Source of the DNA: an uncultured Eubacteriales bacterium
GTDB lineage: Bacteria; Bacillota; Clostridia; Lachnospirales; Lachnospiraceae
DNA: 64,000 nt
Assembly: GCA_900545175.1 (NCBI GenBank)
Contig: UQYF01000007.1
Location: 18,698 to 82,697 of the forward strand
Direction: 5' to 3'
Shown: positions 9,352 to 16,999 of the stretch, piece by piece
Layout of the letters: each line of letters begins with the position of its first letter
Position numbering within the stretch: position 1 is the stretch's first letter
Position numbers and translations under genes: made by a program
The notes under the pieces: generated by a model
What the model was told of the DNA's origin: nothing
The model's input: the letters and a program-made list of their open reading frames with translations, nothing else
Database searches by the model: none

Positions 9352-10302
9352 CTATTCTTCCTGTGCACACTCGGCAATCATCTCATCTGTCCAGCGAAGA
9401 ATATCATTGTACACTTCTTCTTTGCCAAACTCATTGAGTATCTCATGCCTCATCTGCGGATATATCTTCACCTGAAGCTTCTCAATTCCAGCCTGCTTGT
9501 ACTGCTCATAGGTCTTCATGACACCAACTCCATACTGCCCAACCGGATCCTCTGCACCTGAAAGTATATATATAGGCAGCTCTTTGGGAACATTGTTGGC
9601 AGTCCTGTCATCACAGTCCTCACGAACCAGCGTCAATAGTGCCTTGAAACCATCAACCGTAAAAATAAAGTCACACAGCGGGTCATTTTTAAAGTCATCT
9701 ACAACTTTATCATCCCTGCACATCCAGTCGCTCTCCGTGCGAGGATTATCAATTCTTGCACAGTACTTTCCAAAACCGAGCTCTGTAAGGAAATCACTTC
9801 TGTGCCGCTCGCCTCTTAGCTTACCGACAATACCTGCAACAGTAAGCCCGGCTCCTGTCTCAGCAGGTGTCTGAAATCCTGTTCCAAGTATAAGACATGC
9901 ATCAATATCATCACCATATATCGATATGAATCTTCTCGTGATATAGCTTCCCATGCTATGTCCAAGCATAATATATGGCACAACAGGATAAAGCTCCTTC
10001 ATATGCTTCTGAAGTCTGTGCTCATCCTTGACAATAAGGTGCGCTCCATCTTTACCTATATAACCGAAATCCGAAGGGGACGCTGCCGTCTTTCCATGTC
10101 CAAGGTGGTCATCACCCACCACCAGATATCCGTTATCAGCCATGAAACATGCGAAATCATCGTATCTCTCAACGCGCTCTGCCATACCATGTACGATATG
10201 AAGTACAGCTTTGACTACACCATCCTCCGGCGACCACTCAACCGTATGAACACGGTTAACGCCATCACATGATTTAAAATAAAATTCTCTCTTATTTGCC
10301 AT
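9352..10302 (-). CDS. Alpha/beta hydrolase (monoacylglycerol lipase/lysophospholipase-like)
   Basis: A 316-residue serine hydrolase. The oxyanion-hole segment HIVHGMAERVERYDDFA, nucleophile elbow GHSMGS, acid region LSGAEDPVG and catalytic His region MRHEILNE are all present and in order. This pattern is that of PldB/monoglyceride lipase-like cytosolic enzymes; no signal peptide is visible. The ribosome site GGGAG precedes ATG 10302. The substrate cannot be read from sequence. It lies between acn and a sugar kinase on the same strand. Confidence 0.85.
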   Translation of the reverse strand: MANKREFYFKSCDGVNRVHTVEWSPEDGVVKAVLHIVHGMAERVERYDDFACFMADNGYLVVGDDHLGHGKTAASPSDFGYIGKDGAHLIVKDEHRLQKHMKELYPVVPYIMLGHSMGSYITRRFISIYGDDIDACLILGTGFQTPAETGAGLTVAGIVGKLRGERHRSDFLTELGFGKYCARIDNPRTESDWMCRDDKVVDDFKNDPLCDFIFTVDGFKALLTLVREDCDDRTANNVPKELPIYILSGAEDPVGQYGVGVMKTYEQYKQAGIEKLQVKIYPQMRHEILNEFGKEEVYNDILRWTDEMIAECAQEE

Positions 10303-10372
10303 TCTCCCACTCCCTTCTGTCTTTATTTTTCAGGCTTTTGCGTAATCACATATCTAAAAGCCGGACATTATA

Positions 10373-10392
10373 TAATTTTACCGGTAAAATTA
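10373..10392. terminator. 20-bp perfect palindrome between kinase and hydrolase genes
   Basis: TAATTTTACCGGTAAAATTA is fully self-complementary and sits 24 bp after the kinase stop codon (reading leftward). It could be a weak terminator, an RNA-processing hairpin or a protein-binding site. Confidence 0.35.
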
Positions 10393-10415
10393 CACAGCCG
10401 TCTATTTATTCACAT

Positions 10416-11462
10416 TTATCTCTTAATCTCATATTCCTGTCTCATGAGATTATAGATTGACTTCTTGTCATCGATAATGTTGAAATCGCCATGAATTGTA
10501 TGCTTGATTACTGATGTAGCGACAGCGAAATCGACAATATCCTTCGGCTCCATTTTTTCCATAAGTGCATATATAAGACCACTTGCAAATGCATCTCCGC
10601 CGCCGACACGGTCAAGAATATTGAATCTGAAGGTCTTGCTCTCATAAGTCTCACCGTCATACCATAAATATGCCTTCAGTGAGTTCTCACTTCCTGTATG
10701 AACATAACGTACATGGCGTGCTATAGCCATAAAATCATATCTTGCGTGAAGCTCCTTAAATATCTTGTCCTGCTCCTTAAATGAAGGCTGCATGCTCATT
10801 CCATCCTTCATATCCTTTCCATCCGGTCCGACAAGATTAAGCGGCTCTATTCCGATAAGCACATCTACATAAGGAAGATAGCTTGTTATGCAGTCTCTCG
10901 CTTCCTGCCAGCCCCAGAGAGCGCTTCTGTAATTTCCGTCAAAGCTTACAATCATATCAAGCTCTTTTGCCGCCTGTAATGCCATCATAATCATATCACG
11001 GCAGTTAGCTGAGAGTGCAGGAGTAATTCCGCTAAGATGCAGCCAGTCAAAATCCTTAAGCAGTTCCTTAAAATCTATCTGTGAGTAATCATATGCCGCA
11101 AAAGATGAATTAGCTCTGTCATAGATTACCTTAGATGAGCGCACTGCATAACCTTCCTCAAGGTAATATATTCCGAGACGGTTCCCCGCATAAATTGCTT
11201 TTGACATATGTACATCATTCGAGCGCAGGAAGCGTATCGCAGACTTACCTACCGAATTAGGAGGAACAACAGTAAAAAGTGTACTGTCAACTCCCATATT
11301 TGCAAGACCTGCTGCCACGTTCGCCTCAGCGCCTCCGTAATTGATTGTATATGAATTTGCCATACGAATCTTTTCAAAATTAGGAGGTGACAGACGAAGA
11401 AGCACTTCTCCTATTGTAATAAACTTAATATCCTTGATATCTTTTAAGATTTTTTTTGCCAT
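10416..11462 (-). CDS. kdgK: PfkB-family sugar kinase, probably 2-dehydro-3-deoxygluconokinase
   Basis: A 348-residue ribokinase-family protein. The start at 11462 (MAKKILKDIKDIKF) was chosen because GGAGG lies 8 bp upstream; the longer frame overlaps the citrate synthase gene. Motifs: ITIGEVLLRLSPP and NYGGAEANVAAGLANMG near the N terminus (substrate/sugar binding), and RVGGGDAFASGLIYAL near the C terminus, the PfkB signature with the catalytic Asp. The KDG kinase assignment rests on overall pattern; another 2-keto or fructose-type sugar kinase is possible. KDG kinases serve uronate and pectin degradation. Confidence 0.75.
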   Translation of the reverse strand: MAKKILKDIKDIKFITIGEVLLRLSPPNFEKIRMANSYTINYGGAEANVAAGLANMGVDSTLFTVVPPNSVGKSAIRFLRSNDVHMSKAIYAGNRLGIYYLEEGYAVRSSKVIYDRANSSFAAYDYSQIDFKELLKDFDWLHLSGITPALSANCRDMIMMALQAAKELDMIVSFDGNYRSALWGWQEARDCITSYLPYVDVLIGIEPLNLVGPDGKDMKDGMSMQPSFKEQDKIFKELHARYDFMAIARHVRYVHTGSENSLKAYLWYDGETYESKTFRFNILDRVGGGDAFASGLIYALMEKMEPKDIVDFAVATSVIKHTIHGDFNIIDDKKSIYNLMRQEYEIKR

Positions 11463-11514
11463 TAATCGAACCTCCGATTTAAAATTATTGACATTACTGC
11501 TGAATTTATCCACA

Positions 11515-12915
11515 TTATTTCCAGTTATCGTTGACATCCCCGATACGGTGTTCAATATCATAATAAGGCTTATGCCAGCCGACATACTTGTATGCCGGAC
11601 GAATAATCTTACCTTTATTTACAAGCTCCTCAAGACGATGTGCACTCCAGCCTGATATACGCGAAATTGCAAATATAGGTGTGAACAGTTCCTCCGGTAT
11701 TCCAAGCATAGTATATACAAATCCACTATAAAAATCCACATTAGCACAAATTGGCTTGAACAGTCTCCTTCTCTGGGCTATGAGATTTCCGGCTATACGT
11801 TCGATGCGGTCTAAAAGCTCGAATTCCTTTGTAAGTCCCTTCTCCTCGGAAAGACTCCTGGCATATTTTTTCAATATAACCTCTCTAGGGTCGGACAGTG
11901 TGTAAACCGCATGTCCCATACCATATATAAGACCAGCGCCATCGAATGCCTGCTTATCGAGAATCTTGACAAGATAATCTTCTATCTCTTTCTCGTCTTC
12001 CCAGTTTTTCACATTTTCCTTGATATTCTCAATCATGTGCGTAACTTTAAGGTTCGCACCACCATGTCTTGGTCCCTTTAACGATGCTATGGAAGCTGCA
12101 ATGGCTGAATAGGTATCTGTTCCAGATGAAGTGACAACATGTGTTGTAAAAGTGGAGTTATTACCTCCTCCATGCTCAGCGTGAAGCACAAGCGCTACAT
12201 CGAGAACTCTTGCCTCAAGCTCTGTATATTTGCCGTCCGGTCTTAACATACGAAGAATGTTCTCAGCCGTAGAGCAGTTCTTGTCAGGGTTGCGGATTAA
12301 AAGAACGTCATCCATCTTGAAATGACGATACGAATGATATGCATAAACTGAAATTATAGGCATCTTGCCTATAAGCTGCAAAGACTGGCGCAGCACATTA
12401 GCCGGAGAAATATCCTCAGGATTATCATCATAAGAATATAATGTGACAATACTCTTTAAAAGAGCATTCATGATATTGGCACTCGGTGCCTTCATAATAA
12501 CATCGCGCACAAAATGTCCCGAAAGCTCCTGAAGCTCGGACAAAATACCAATAAATCTCTCAAGCTGCTCTTCTGTAGGCAGCTCACCAAACAGCAGCAG
12601 ATAAGTAGTCTCCTCAAAAGCATATCTTCTGCCGTTAAGACCCTCTATCAAATCTGCCACATTATAGCCCTGGTAATATAATTCACCATCTATCGGTGTC
12701 TTTACACCATCTATCGACTTATATGAGACGACATCCGATATCTCTGTAAGACCTGTAAGAACACCCTTACCATTAGCATCTCGAAGTCCTCTCTTTACAT
12801 CATATTCCTCGTACAGATCAAGATTGATTGCACCGGAGGTCATACAATATTTTACCAGCTCCTCAAATTCTGCATTATGCTTCTCATCAAGAGCCATCAT
12901 TTCATGATTATTCAT
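11515..12915 (-). CDS. gltA: Citrate synthase
   Basis: A 466-residue enzyme condensing acetyl-CoA and oxaloacetate. The start at 12915 (MNNHEMMALDEKHN) is favoured by AAGGGGG just upstream over the longer frame to 13041. Catalytic residues are visible: LHAEHGGGNNSTFTTHVVTS, GPRHGGANLKV and GMGHAVYTLSDPRE, supplying the two His and the Asp. The N-terminal extension relative to short bacterial forms is common in Clostridia. Its leader holds a terminator-like hairpin. Pairs functionally with acn upstream. Confidence 0.95.
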   Translation of the reverse strand: MNNHEMMALDEKHNAEFEELVKYCMTSGAINLDLYEEYDVKRGLRDANGKGVLTGLTEISDVVSYKSIDGVKTPIDGELYYQGYNVADLIEGLNGRRYAFEETTYLLLFGELPTEEQLERFIGILSELQELSGHFVRDVIMKAPSANIMNALLKSIVTLYSYDDNPEDISPANVLRQSLQLIGKMPIISVYAYHSYRHFKMDDVLLIRNPDKNCSTAENILRMLRPDGKYTELEARVLDVALVLHAEHGGGNNSTFTTHVVTSSGTDTYSAIAASIASLKGPRHGGANLKVTHMIENIKENVKNWEDEKEIEDYLVKILDKQAFDGAGLIYGMGHAVYTLSDPREVILKKYARSLSEEKGLTKEFELLDRIERIAGNLIAQRRRLFKPICANVDFYSGFVYTMLGIPEELFTPIFAISRISGWSAHRLEELVNKGKIIRPAYKYVGWHKPYYDIEHRIGDVNDNWK

Positions 12916-12964
12916 GGTATTGCCCCCTTCGAACTTTAATACTTTAAAGATTACAACAATTTTG

Positions 12965-12995
12965 TTAAAAAAGCAATCATTACTTGTTATTGCTT
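12965..12995 (-). promoter_or_regulatory. Terminator-like hairpin in the citrate synthase leader
   Basis: On the minus strand, AAGCAAT pairs with ATTGCTT across an 11-nt loop and is followed by a run of T. It lies about 55 nt before the gltA start, inside the probable leader, so it could act as an attenuator. No competing antiterminator arm or ligand-binding core was recognised. Confidence 0.35.
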
Positions 12996-13025
12996 GAACT
13001 GACGACTTTAATTTGATATAATGAT

Positions 13026-13075
13026 GTGATATCAGAGCCAAAAGTTCAAAAAGCCGTTCATGCCTGCATGATAAT
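13026..13075. repeat. Intergenic repeat, copy 1 (shared with window end)
   Basis: Contains GATATCAG, TCAAAAAGCCGTTC and a following TGC-TGCA dyad. Nearly the same segment recurs at 63955-64000 (GATATCAG, TCAAAAAGCCGTTC, GTGCTTGCAC). The similarity of about 45 bp in two unrelated intergenic spaces marks a dispersed element. This 313-bp space between gltA and manC otherwise holds the two divergent promoters and the gltA leader hairpin. Confidence 0.6.
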
Positions 13076-13228
13076 GCTTTTTAATCAGGGCTGTGCAGGA
13101 CATGCGGATGCAGTAATTTATGCAGCAGATTAACCGAATCCGATTGTTTTTGGATTGCGATATCACATTGCTATTGGGCAATTCGCATTATATCGCTTAT
13201 TTTTTAGTTGAAAGGATTTTATTAAATC

Positions 13229-14530
13229 ATGAATATTATTTTGTTATCAGGTGGTTCAGGCCAGCGTCTATGGCCACTCTCAAATACTGTCCGTTCCAAG
13301 CAGTTCATACCGCTTCTGACCAATGAAAACGGTGAGCAGGAGTCCATGGTTCAGCGAGTATACCGTCAGATTACGACTGTAGAGCCGGACACTAACGTAG
13401 TAATAGCAACAGGAAAACGTCAGGTCGGAACGATAAAGCACCAGCTTGGCAATAAAGTTTCCATATGTATCGAGCCTTGCAGAAGGGATACATTCCCGGC
13501 AATAGCACTTGCAAGTGCATTCTTGGCAAGCGTTAAAAATGTTGACCCGGACGAACCTGTTGTGGTATGTCCTGTCGACCCTTATGTAAATCTTGATTAC
13601 TTTGAAGCTGTCAAAAAGCTCTCAGCTCTTGCCGCCACAGGACAGTCAAATCTGTCTCTTCTTGGAATAGCTCCTACATTTCCAAGCTCCAGCTACGGCT
13701 ATATAATGCCTGAAAGCAAGGATACAGTAAGCCGTGTAAGCCGCTTTATAGAAAAGCCTGATGAAGCTGCCGCTGCTGAGTACATTGAGCAGGGCGCACT
13801 CTGGAACGGTGGTGTATTCGCATACAAGCTTTCATATCTTCTTGATATCTCAAGAAAAATGCTCGGAAGTGCCGATTATCAGACACTCTATGACAATTAT
13901 GAGGAGCTTACTAAGATAAGCTTCGACTACGCTGTTGTTGAAAAGGAAAAGAATATACAGTGCCTGCGTTTTTCCGGCGAATGGAGAGATGTCGGCTCAT
14001 GGGATGCATTTACAGACGTTATGGACAGCGCTGCTATAGGAAATGTCCAGATGGCAGACTGCACTGACACTAATGTCATAAACCAGCTTGACCTTCCTGT
14101 TATCTGTGTCGGTCTTAAAGACATTGTCGTATCTGTCGGCTGCGATGGTGTTCTTGTGTCCGACAAGTCAAAAAGCAGCACAATCAAGCCTTATGTTGAC
14201 AAGCTTGACCCTATGGCGCGTTTTGAGGAGAAGGCATGGGGCAGCTTCACAATTCTCGATATACAGCCGGAATCACTCACAATCAAGATTATCCTTCGTC
14301 CGGGCAATGAACTGAAATATCACAGCCATGAACACAGAGACGAAGTATGGACTGTACTGTCCGGAACAGGCTACGCTATCGTTGACGATGTCCGCCGCGA
14401 AGTAAAAGCCGGTGATGTTATCACACTTCCTGTCGGATGCCGCCATACAATCCATGCAAAGAGCGAATTGCAGGTAATTGAAGTCCAGACCGGTGCAATA
14501 CTTGACGCTGATGACAAAATCAAATATTAA
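13229..14530 (+). CDS. manC: Mannose-1-phosphate guanylyltransferase with C-terminal cupin
   Basis: A 433-residue GDP-mannose pyrophosphorylase. The nucleotidyltransferase signature LLSGGSGQRLWPLSNTVRSK is at the N terminus, and the metal/substrate region RFIEKPDEAAA precedes LWNGGVFAYKLSYL. The C-terminal ~110 residues (AWGSFTILD, KYHSHEHRDEVWTVLSG, GDVITLPVGCRHTIHA) form the cupin domain typical of type II ManC. The isomerase function is probably supplied by manA at 5837. Ribosome site AAAGGA lies 12 bp upstream of the ATG. GDP-mannose made here feeds gmd/fcl and mannosyltransferases. The next gene, a GT2, follows after 39 bp. Confidence 0.93.
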   Translation: MNIILLSGGSGQRLWPLSNTVRSKQFIPLLTNENGEQESMVQRVYRQITTVEPDTNVVIATGKRQVGTIKHQLGNKVSICIEPCRRDTFPAIALASAFLASVKNVDPDEPVVVCPVDPYVNLDYFEAVKKLSALAATGQSNLSLLGIAPTFPSSSYGYIMPESKDTVSRVSRFIEKPDEAAAAEYIEQGALWNGGVFAYKLSYLLDISRKMLGSADYQTLYDNYEELTKISFDYAVVEKEKNIQCLRFSGEWRDVGSWDAFTDVMDSAAIGNVQMADCTDTNVINQLDLPVICVGLKDIVVSVGCDGVLVSDKSKSSTIKPYVDKLDPMARFEEKAWGSFTILDIQPESLTIKIILRPGNELKYHSHEHRDEVWTVLSGTGYAIVDDVRREVKAGDVITLPVGCRHTIHAKSELQVIEVQTGAILDADDKIKY

Positions 14531-14569
14531 TATCCGCAAGTCAGCAGTATATTCAGAAAGGCACTTATA

Positions 14570-15526
14570 ATGGCACCTATTTTATATATTGTTATTCCAT
14601 GTTATAACGAAGAATCTGTTCTTCCGATAACTTCAGGAATGTTTCTCGATAAACTTAATAGTCTTATCTGGACAGATAAAATAGCCCATGAAAGCCGTAT
14701 TTTATTTGTCAATGATGGTTCATCGGACAATACGTGGAATATTATTTCCAATCTATGTGACAAGGACGAACACTTTTGTTCGCTCTGCCTGTCACGTAAT
14801 TTCGGGCATCAGTCCGCACTGCTTGCGGGTCTCATGGAAGCAAAAGAGCATGCCGACATCACAATAAGCATTGACTGTGACGGTCAGGATGACATTGATG
14901 CTATGGATAACATGGTCGCAGCTTACTTAAACGGCGCAGATGTCGTGTATGGTGTGCGCTCAGACAGACACACGGACAGCTTCTTTAAACGCAGCAGTGC
15001 CATTTTCTTTTACAAACTGATGAATAAGCTCGGCTGCAACACAGTCTATAATCATGCTGATTACAGACTCTTAGACCGCCGCTTTTTAAATGAGCTTTCC
15101 AATTATGAAGAGACAAATCTGTTCCTGCGCGGTCTTATTCCGATGGTCGGATTTAACAGCACATGCGTATATTATGAGCGTCATACACGAATTGCAGGAA
15201 AAAGCCATTACCCTCTTTCAAAGATGATTAATTTTGCGATTGACGGAATAACAAGTCTCAGTGTGAAGCCTATCCGCCTGATTACAGGCTTCGGAGTCAT
15301 TGTATCACTTCTAGGCTTTATCGGTATTATATGGGCAATTATAATGTTCCTTGCCGGAAATACTGTAGCCGGCTGGTCAAGTATGGTATGCATGATATGC
15401 TTTATCGGCGGTATTCAACTGTTAAGTCTCGGTGTAATCGGTGAGTATGTCGGCAAAATGTATTTAGAGACAAAGAAACGTCCACGCTATATTATTAAGG
15501 ATAAAAAAGGTTCCGCTTTTAAATAA
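14570..15526 (+). CDS. GT2 glycosyltransferase with two C-terminal membrane helices (GtrB/polyprenyl-P type)
   Basis: A 318-residue protein with a family 2 fold: VIPCYNEESVLP, VNDGSSDNTW and SIDCDGQDD (donor and metal binding), NHADYRLLDRRF, then two hydrophobic helices near residues 240-300 (IRLITGFGVIVSLLGFIGII; MVCMICFIGGIQLLSLGVIG) and a basic C terminus. This is the architecture of polyprenyl-phosphate glucose/mannose synthases such as GtrB. Being 39 bp downstream of manC, GDP-mannose or a derived sugar is a plausible donor. It ends before a strong bidirectional terminator. Confidence 0.8.
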   Translation: MAPILYIVIPCYNEESVLPITSGMFLDKLNSLIWTDKIAHESRILFVNDGSSDNTWNIISNLCDKDEHFCSLCLSRNFGHQSALLAGLMEAKEHADITISIDCDGQDDIDAMDNMVAAYLNGADVVYGVRSDRHTDSFFKRSSAIFFYKLMNKLGCNTVYNHADYRLLDRRFLNELSNYEETNLFLRGLIPMVGFNSTCVYYERHTRIAGKSHYPLSKMINFAIDGITSLSVKPIRLITGFGVIVSLLGFIGIIWAIIMFLAGNTVAGWSSMVCMICFIGGIQLLSLGVIGEYVGKMYLETKKRPRYIIKDKKGSAFK

Positions 15527-15634
15527 CAGTAACTATGCAGAGCCAACTGACATATTATCAAAACCGCAAATTGACATGTGTTTTCGGCTGCATGGCTGCT
15601 TTCGCAAGCGCTTTTGACCAGAATATTTATCAAA

Positions 15635-15670
15635 GATATTCGCAATCAGCTTTCGTTTCCTGCCTATATA
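15635..15670. repeat. Dispersed ATTCG/CCGCTT repeat, copy A
   Basis: GATATTCGCAATCAGCTTTC followed by CCTGCCTATATA resembles segments at 39754-39786 and 44978-45014, and more weakly 3705-3735 in reverse. All copies are intergenic. Function unknown. Confidence 0.4.
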
Positions 15671-15720
15671 AATGCGTGGGACAGAATGATTTTATAATAT
15701 ACATTCTGTCCCACGCATTT
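15670..15720. terminator. Strong bidirectional terminator
   Basis: Perfect 19-bp stem (15670-15688 and 15702-15720; GCGTGGGACAGAATG core) with a 13-nt loop, between the convergent manC-GT2 unit and the unknown gene at 15724. AT-rich tracts lie on both sides. Confidence 0.85.
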
Positions 15721-15723
15721 GTT

Positions 15724-16569
15724 TTACATAAAATTTTCTATTTTCCAGAGCACATTGACAAGCTCTTTGTTGACGCTCTCCATTATCCTCTTTGTATCAA
15801 TATAAAATTCCTTATCACTGCAATAATTATTTAAAACCTTGGTGTACGCCTGTGCAAGCTTGTGCATATCATAGCGAAAATCCTGTGAAAAATATCTTGA
15901 AAAAACGCAGTCCCACTCTTGTGTAATTACTCTGTCAAAATCAGCTATGCTCATCATAATAACCGTATTATCAAAAACCGCATATTCACTATTCTTCACC
16001 TTATCCGTCTCACTGCATTCTTCGGTATTGTCACATACTCTTCCATTCTCCTTAAACCACATTGCACTATATGCGCCTGACATGAGTCCGTTCACAACCC
16101 GTCTTGCCGTATTTTCGATTCTGTGAAGCTCAGGAAACAATATCATATTCAGCATGTCGCCGTATGCATCCACAACCTTTACCAATACTCTCCAGTCTTT
16201 TTTAATGCATTCCTCCACAACCTGTGTAAGCCTTGTACAATACTCATCCTCTATACTTATAATATATGTCTGTGAAGTTATATTGATTCTGAGCTCCGTT
16301 CCTGTGCTTTTCTCAAAAAAATCCATATTTATATACCATGTATACGATATTCCGCATATCGAATTACTGTATACTATCTCATATGATATTCTTCTTCCCT
16401 CCGAATATGAGAGCGGCGCAACCTTCTTAGTATATGCAGGCTCGGACAGCATGTTATCCACCATGCCTTTTTCCTGAATACATTTGCTTACTTTATCAAC
16501 ATATTCTGTATAGCCATCAATTTCCGTTCTGCACTGTGATGCTATATATCTAACCAGACTACTTTCCAT
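15724..16569 (-). CDS. Unknown protein, 281 residues
   Basis: I do not recognise this family. The start at 16569 (MESSLVRYIASQC) has GGAG nine bases upstream, better than the ATG six codons earlier. The product is soluble, mixed alpha/beta, slightly acidic, with nine or more cysteines scattered without a clear metal motif and no signal peptide or membrane helix. Residues about 60-150 are strand-rich (ISYTWYINMDFFEKSTGTEL); the C-terminal third is helical (YDMHKLAQAYTKVLNNYC). It is divergent from the peptide gene at 16811, separated by a perfect 19-bp hairpin, and could be part of the same regulatory locus, but nothing proves that. Confidence 0.6.
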   Translation of the reverse strand: MESSLVRYIASQCRTEIDGYTEYVDKVSKCIQEKGMVDNMLSEPAYTKKVAPLSYSEGRRISYEIVYSNSICGISYTWYINMDFFEKSTGTELRINITSQTYIISIEDEYCTRLTQVVEECIKKDWRVLVKVVDAYGDMLNMILFPELHRIENTARRVVNGLMSGAYSAMWFKENGRVCDNTEECSETDKVKNSEYAVFDNTVIMMSIADFDRVITQEWDCVFSRYFSQDFRYDMHKLAQAYTKVLNNYCSDKEFYIDTKRIMESVNKELVNVLWKIENFM

Positions 16570-16634
16570 ACATAATATCTCCAACAATATAAATACTTTA
16601 TCATGGTATTATCCCATATTCCGATACAAAAGTA

Positions 16635-16679
16635 ACCTGCCAGAGTTGTCAAATTTCATTTTTGACAACTCTGGCAGGT
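16635..16679. terminator. Perfect 19-bp hairpin, element shared with 35340
   Basis: ACCTGCCAGAGTTGTCAAA and its exact complement flank a 7-nt loop. It lies upstream of both divergent genes, so a simple terminator role is unlikely. The left arm and loop recur at 35340-35369 without the right arm, which suggests a small dispersed palindromic element. Confidence 0.5.
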
Positions 16680-16700
16680 CACAGCAGCCAATAATACATT

Positions 16701-16775
16701 TATAATCTAATAATGTTCGGGGAGGGAATTTTTTTAAGGTGCTCACCTTATTTTACCGATACCCTTCCCCGTAAC
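16701..16775 (+). promoter_or_regulatory. Promoter -10 and structured leader of the small peptide gene
   Basis: A consensus TATAAT lies at 16701-16706; the -35 is weak. The following leader contains CGGGGAGGG pairing with CCCTTCCCCG, and inside it AAGGTG-ct-CACCTT, a 14-bp dyad. The nested stems could be an RNA structure, and the dyad could be an operator for the double-HTH regulator encoded next door. Which is true cannot be decided from the sequence. Confidence 0.45.
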
Positions 16776-16810
16776 TTCAAAGTATTATGTATTATGGGAG
16801 GTTAGATTTT

Positions 16811-16999
16811 ATGAAGAAAAATTTATTATCAAAGCTCTGTTCATCACTTGCTGTACTTACAGCATGCCTTACACTTTTTACAGTTGTACTTCCTTTCGGA
16901 ACAATCACTTTCGGCAGTGAATCCGGTGTAAGCTATGATTCACAGGTAAGCACAGCTAGTGCTCCTGATGACGATCCTGATTATATAAACTATAGATAA
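16811..16999 (+). CDS. Small secreted peptide, candidate signalling pro-peptide
   Basis: A 62-residue product from ATG 16811 with GGGAGG nine bases upstream, a very good start; the longer frame to 16787 is not needed. The N terminus is a signal peptide (MKKNLLSKLC, then a hydrophobic core through VVLPFG), and the remaining ~27 residues are polar and acidic, ending APDDDPDYINYR. Such a short secreted product with an acidic tail resembles Phr/PapR/Shp-type precursors. Its stop codon (16997-16999) directly abuts the stop codon of the regulator on the other strand. Convergent peptide/regulator pairs are known for some Shp/Rgg systems in streptococci. Peptide function is inferred. Confidence 0.65.
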   Translation: MKKNLLSKLCSSLAVLTACLTLFTVVLPFGTITFGSESGVSYDSQVSTASAPDDDPDYINYR

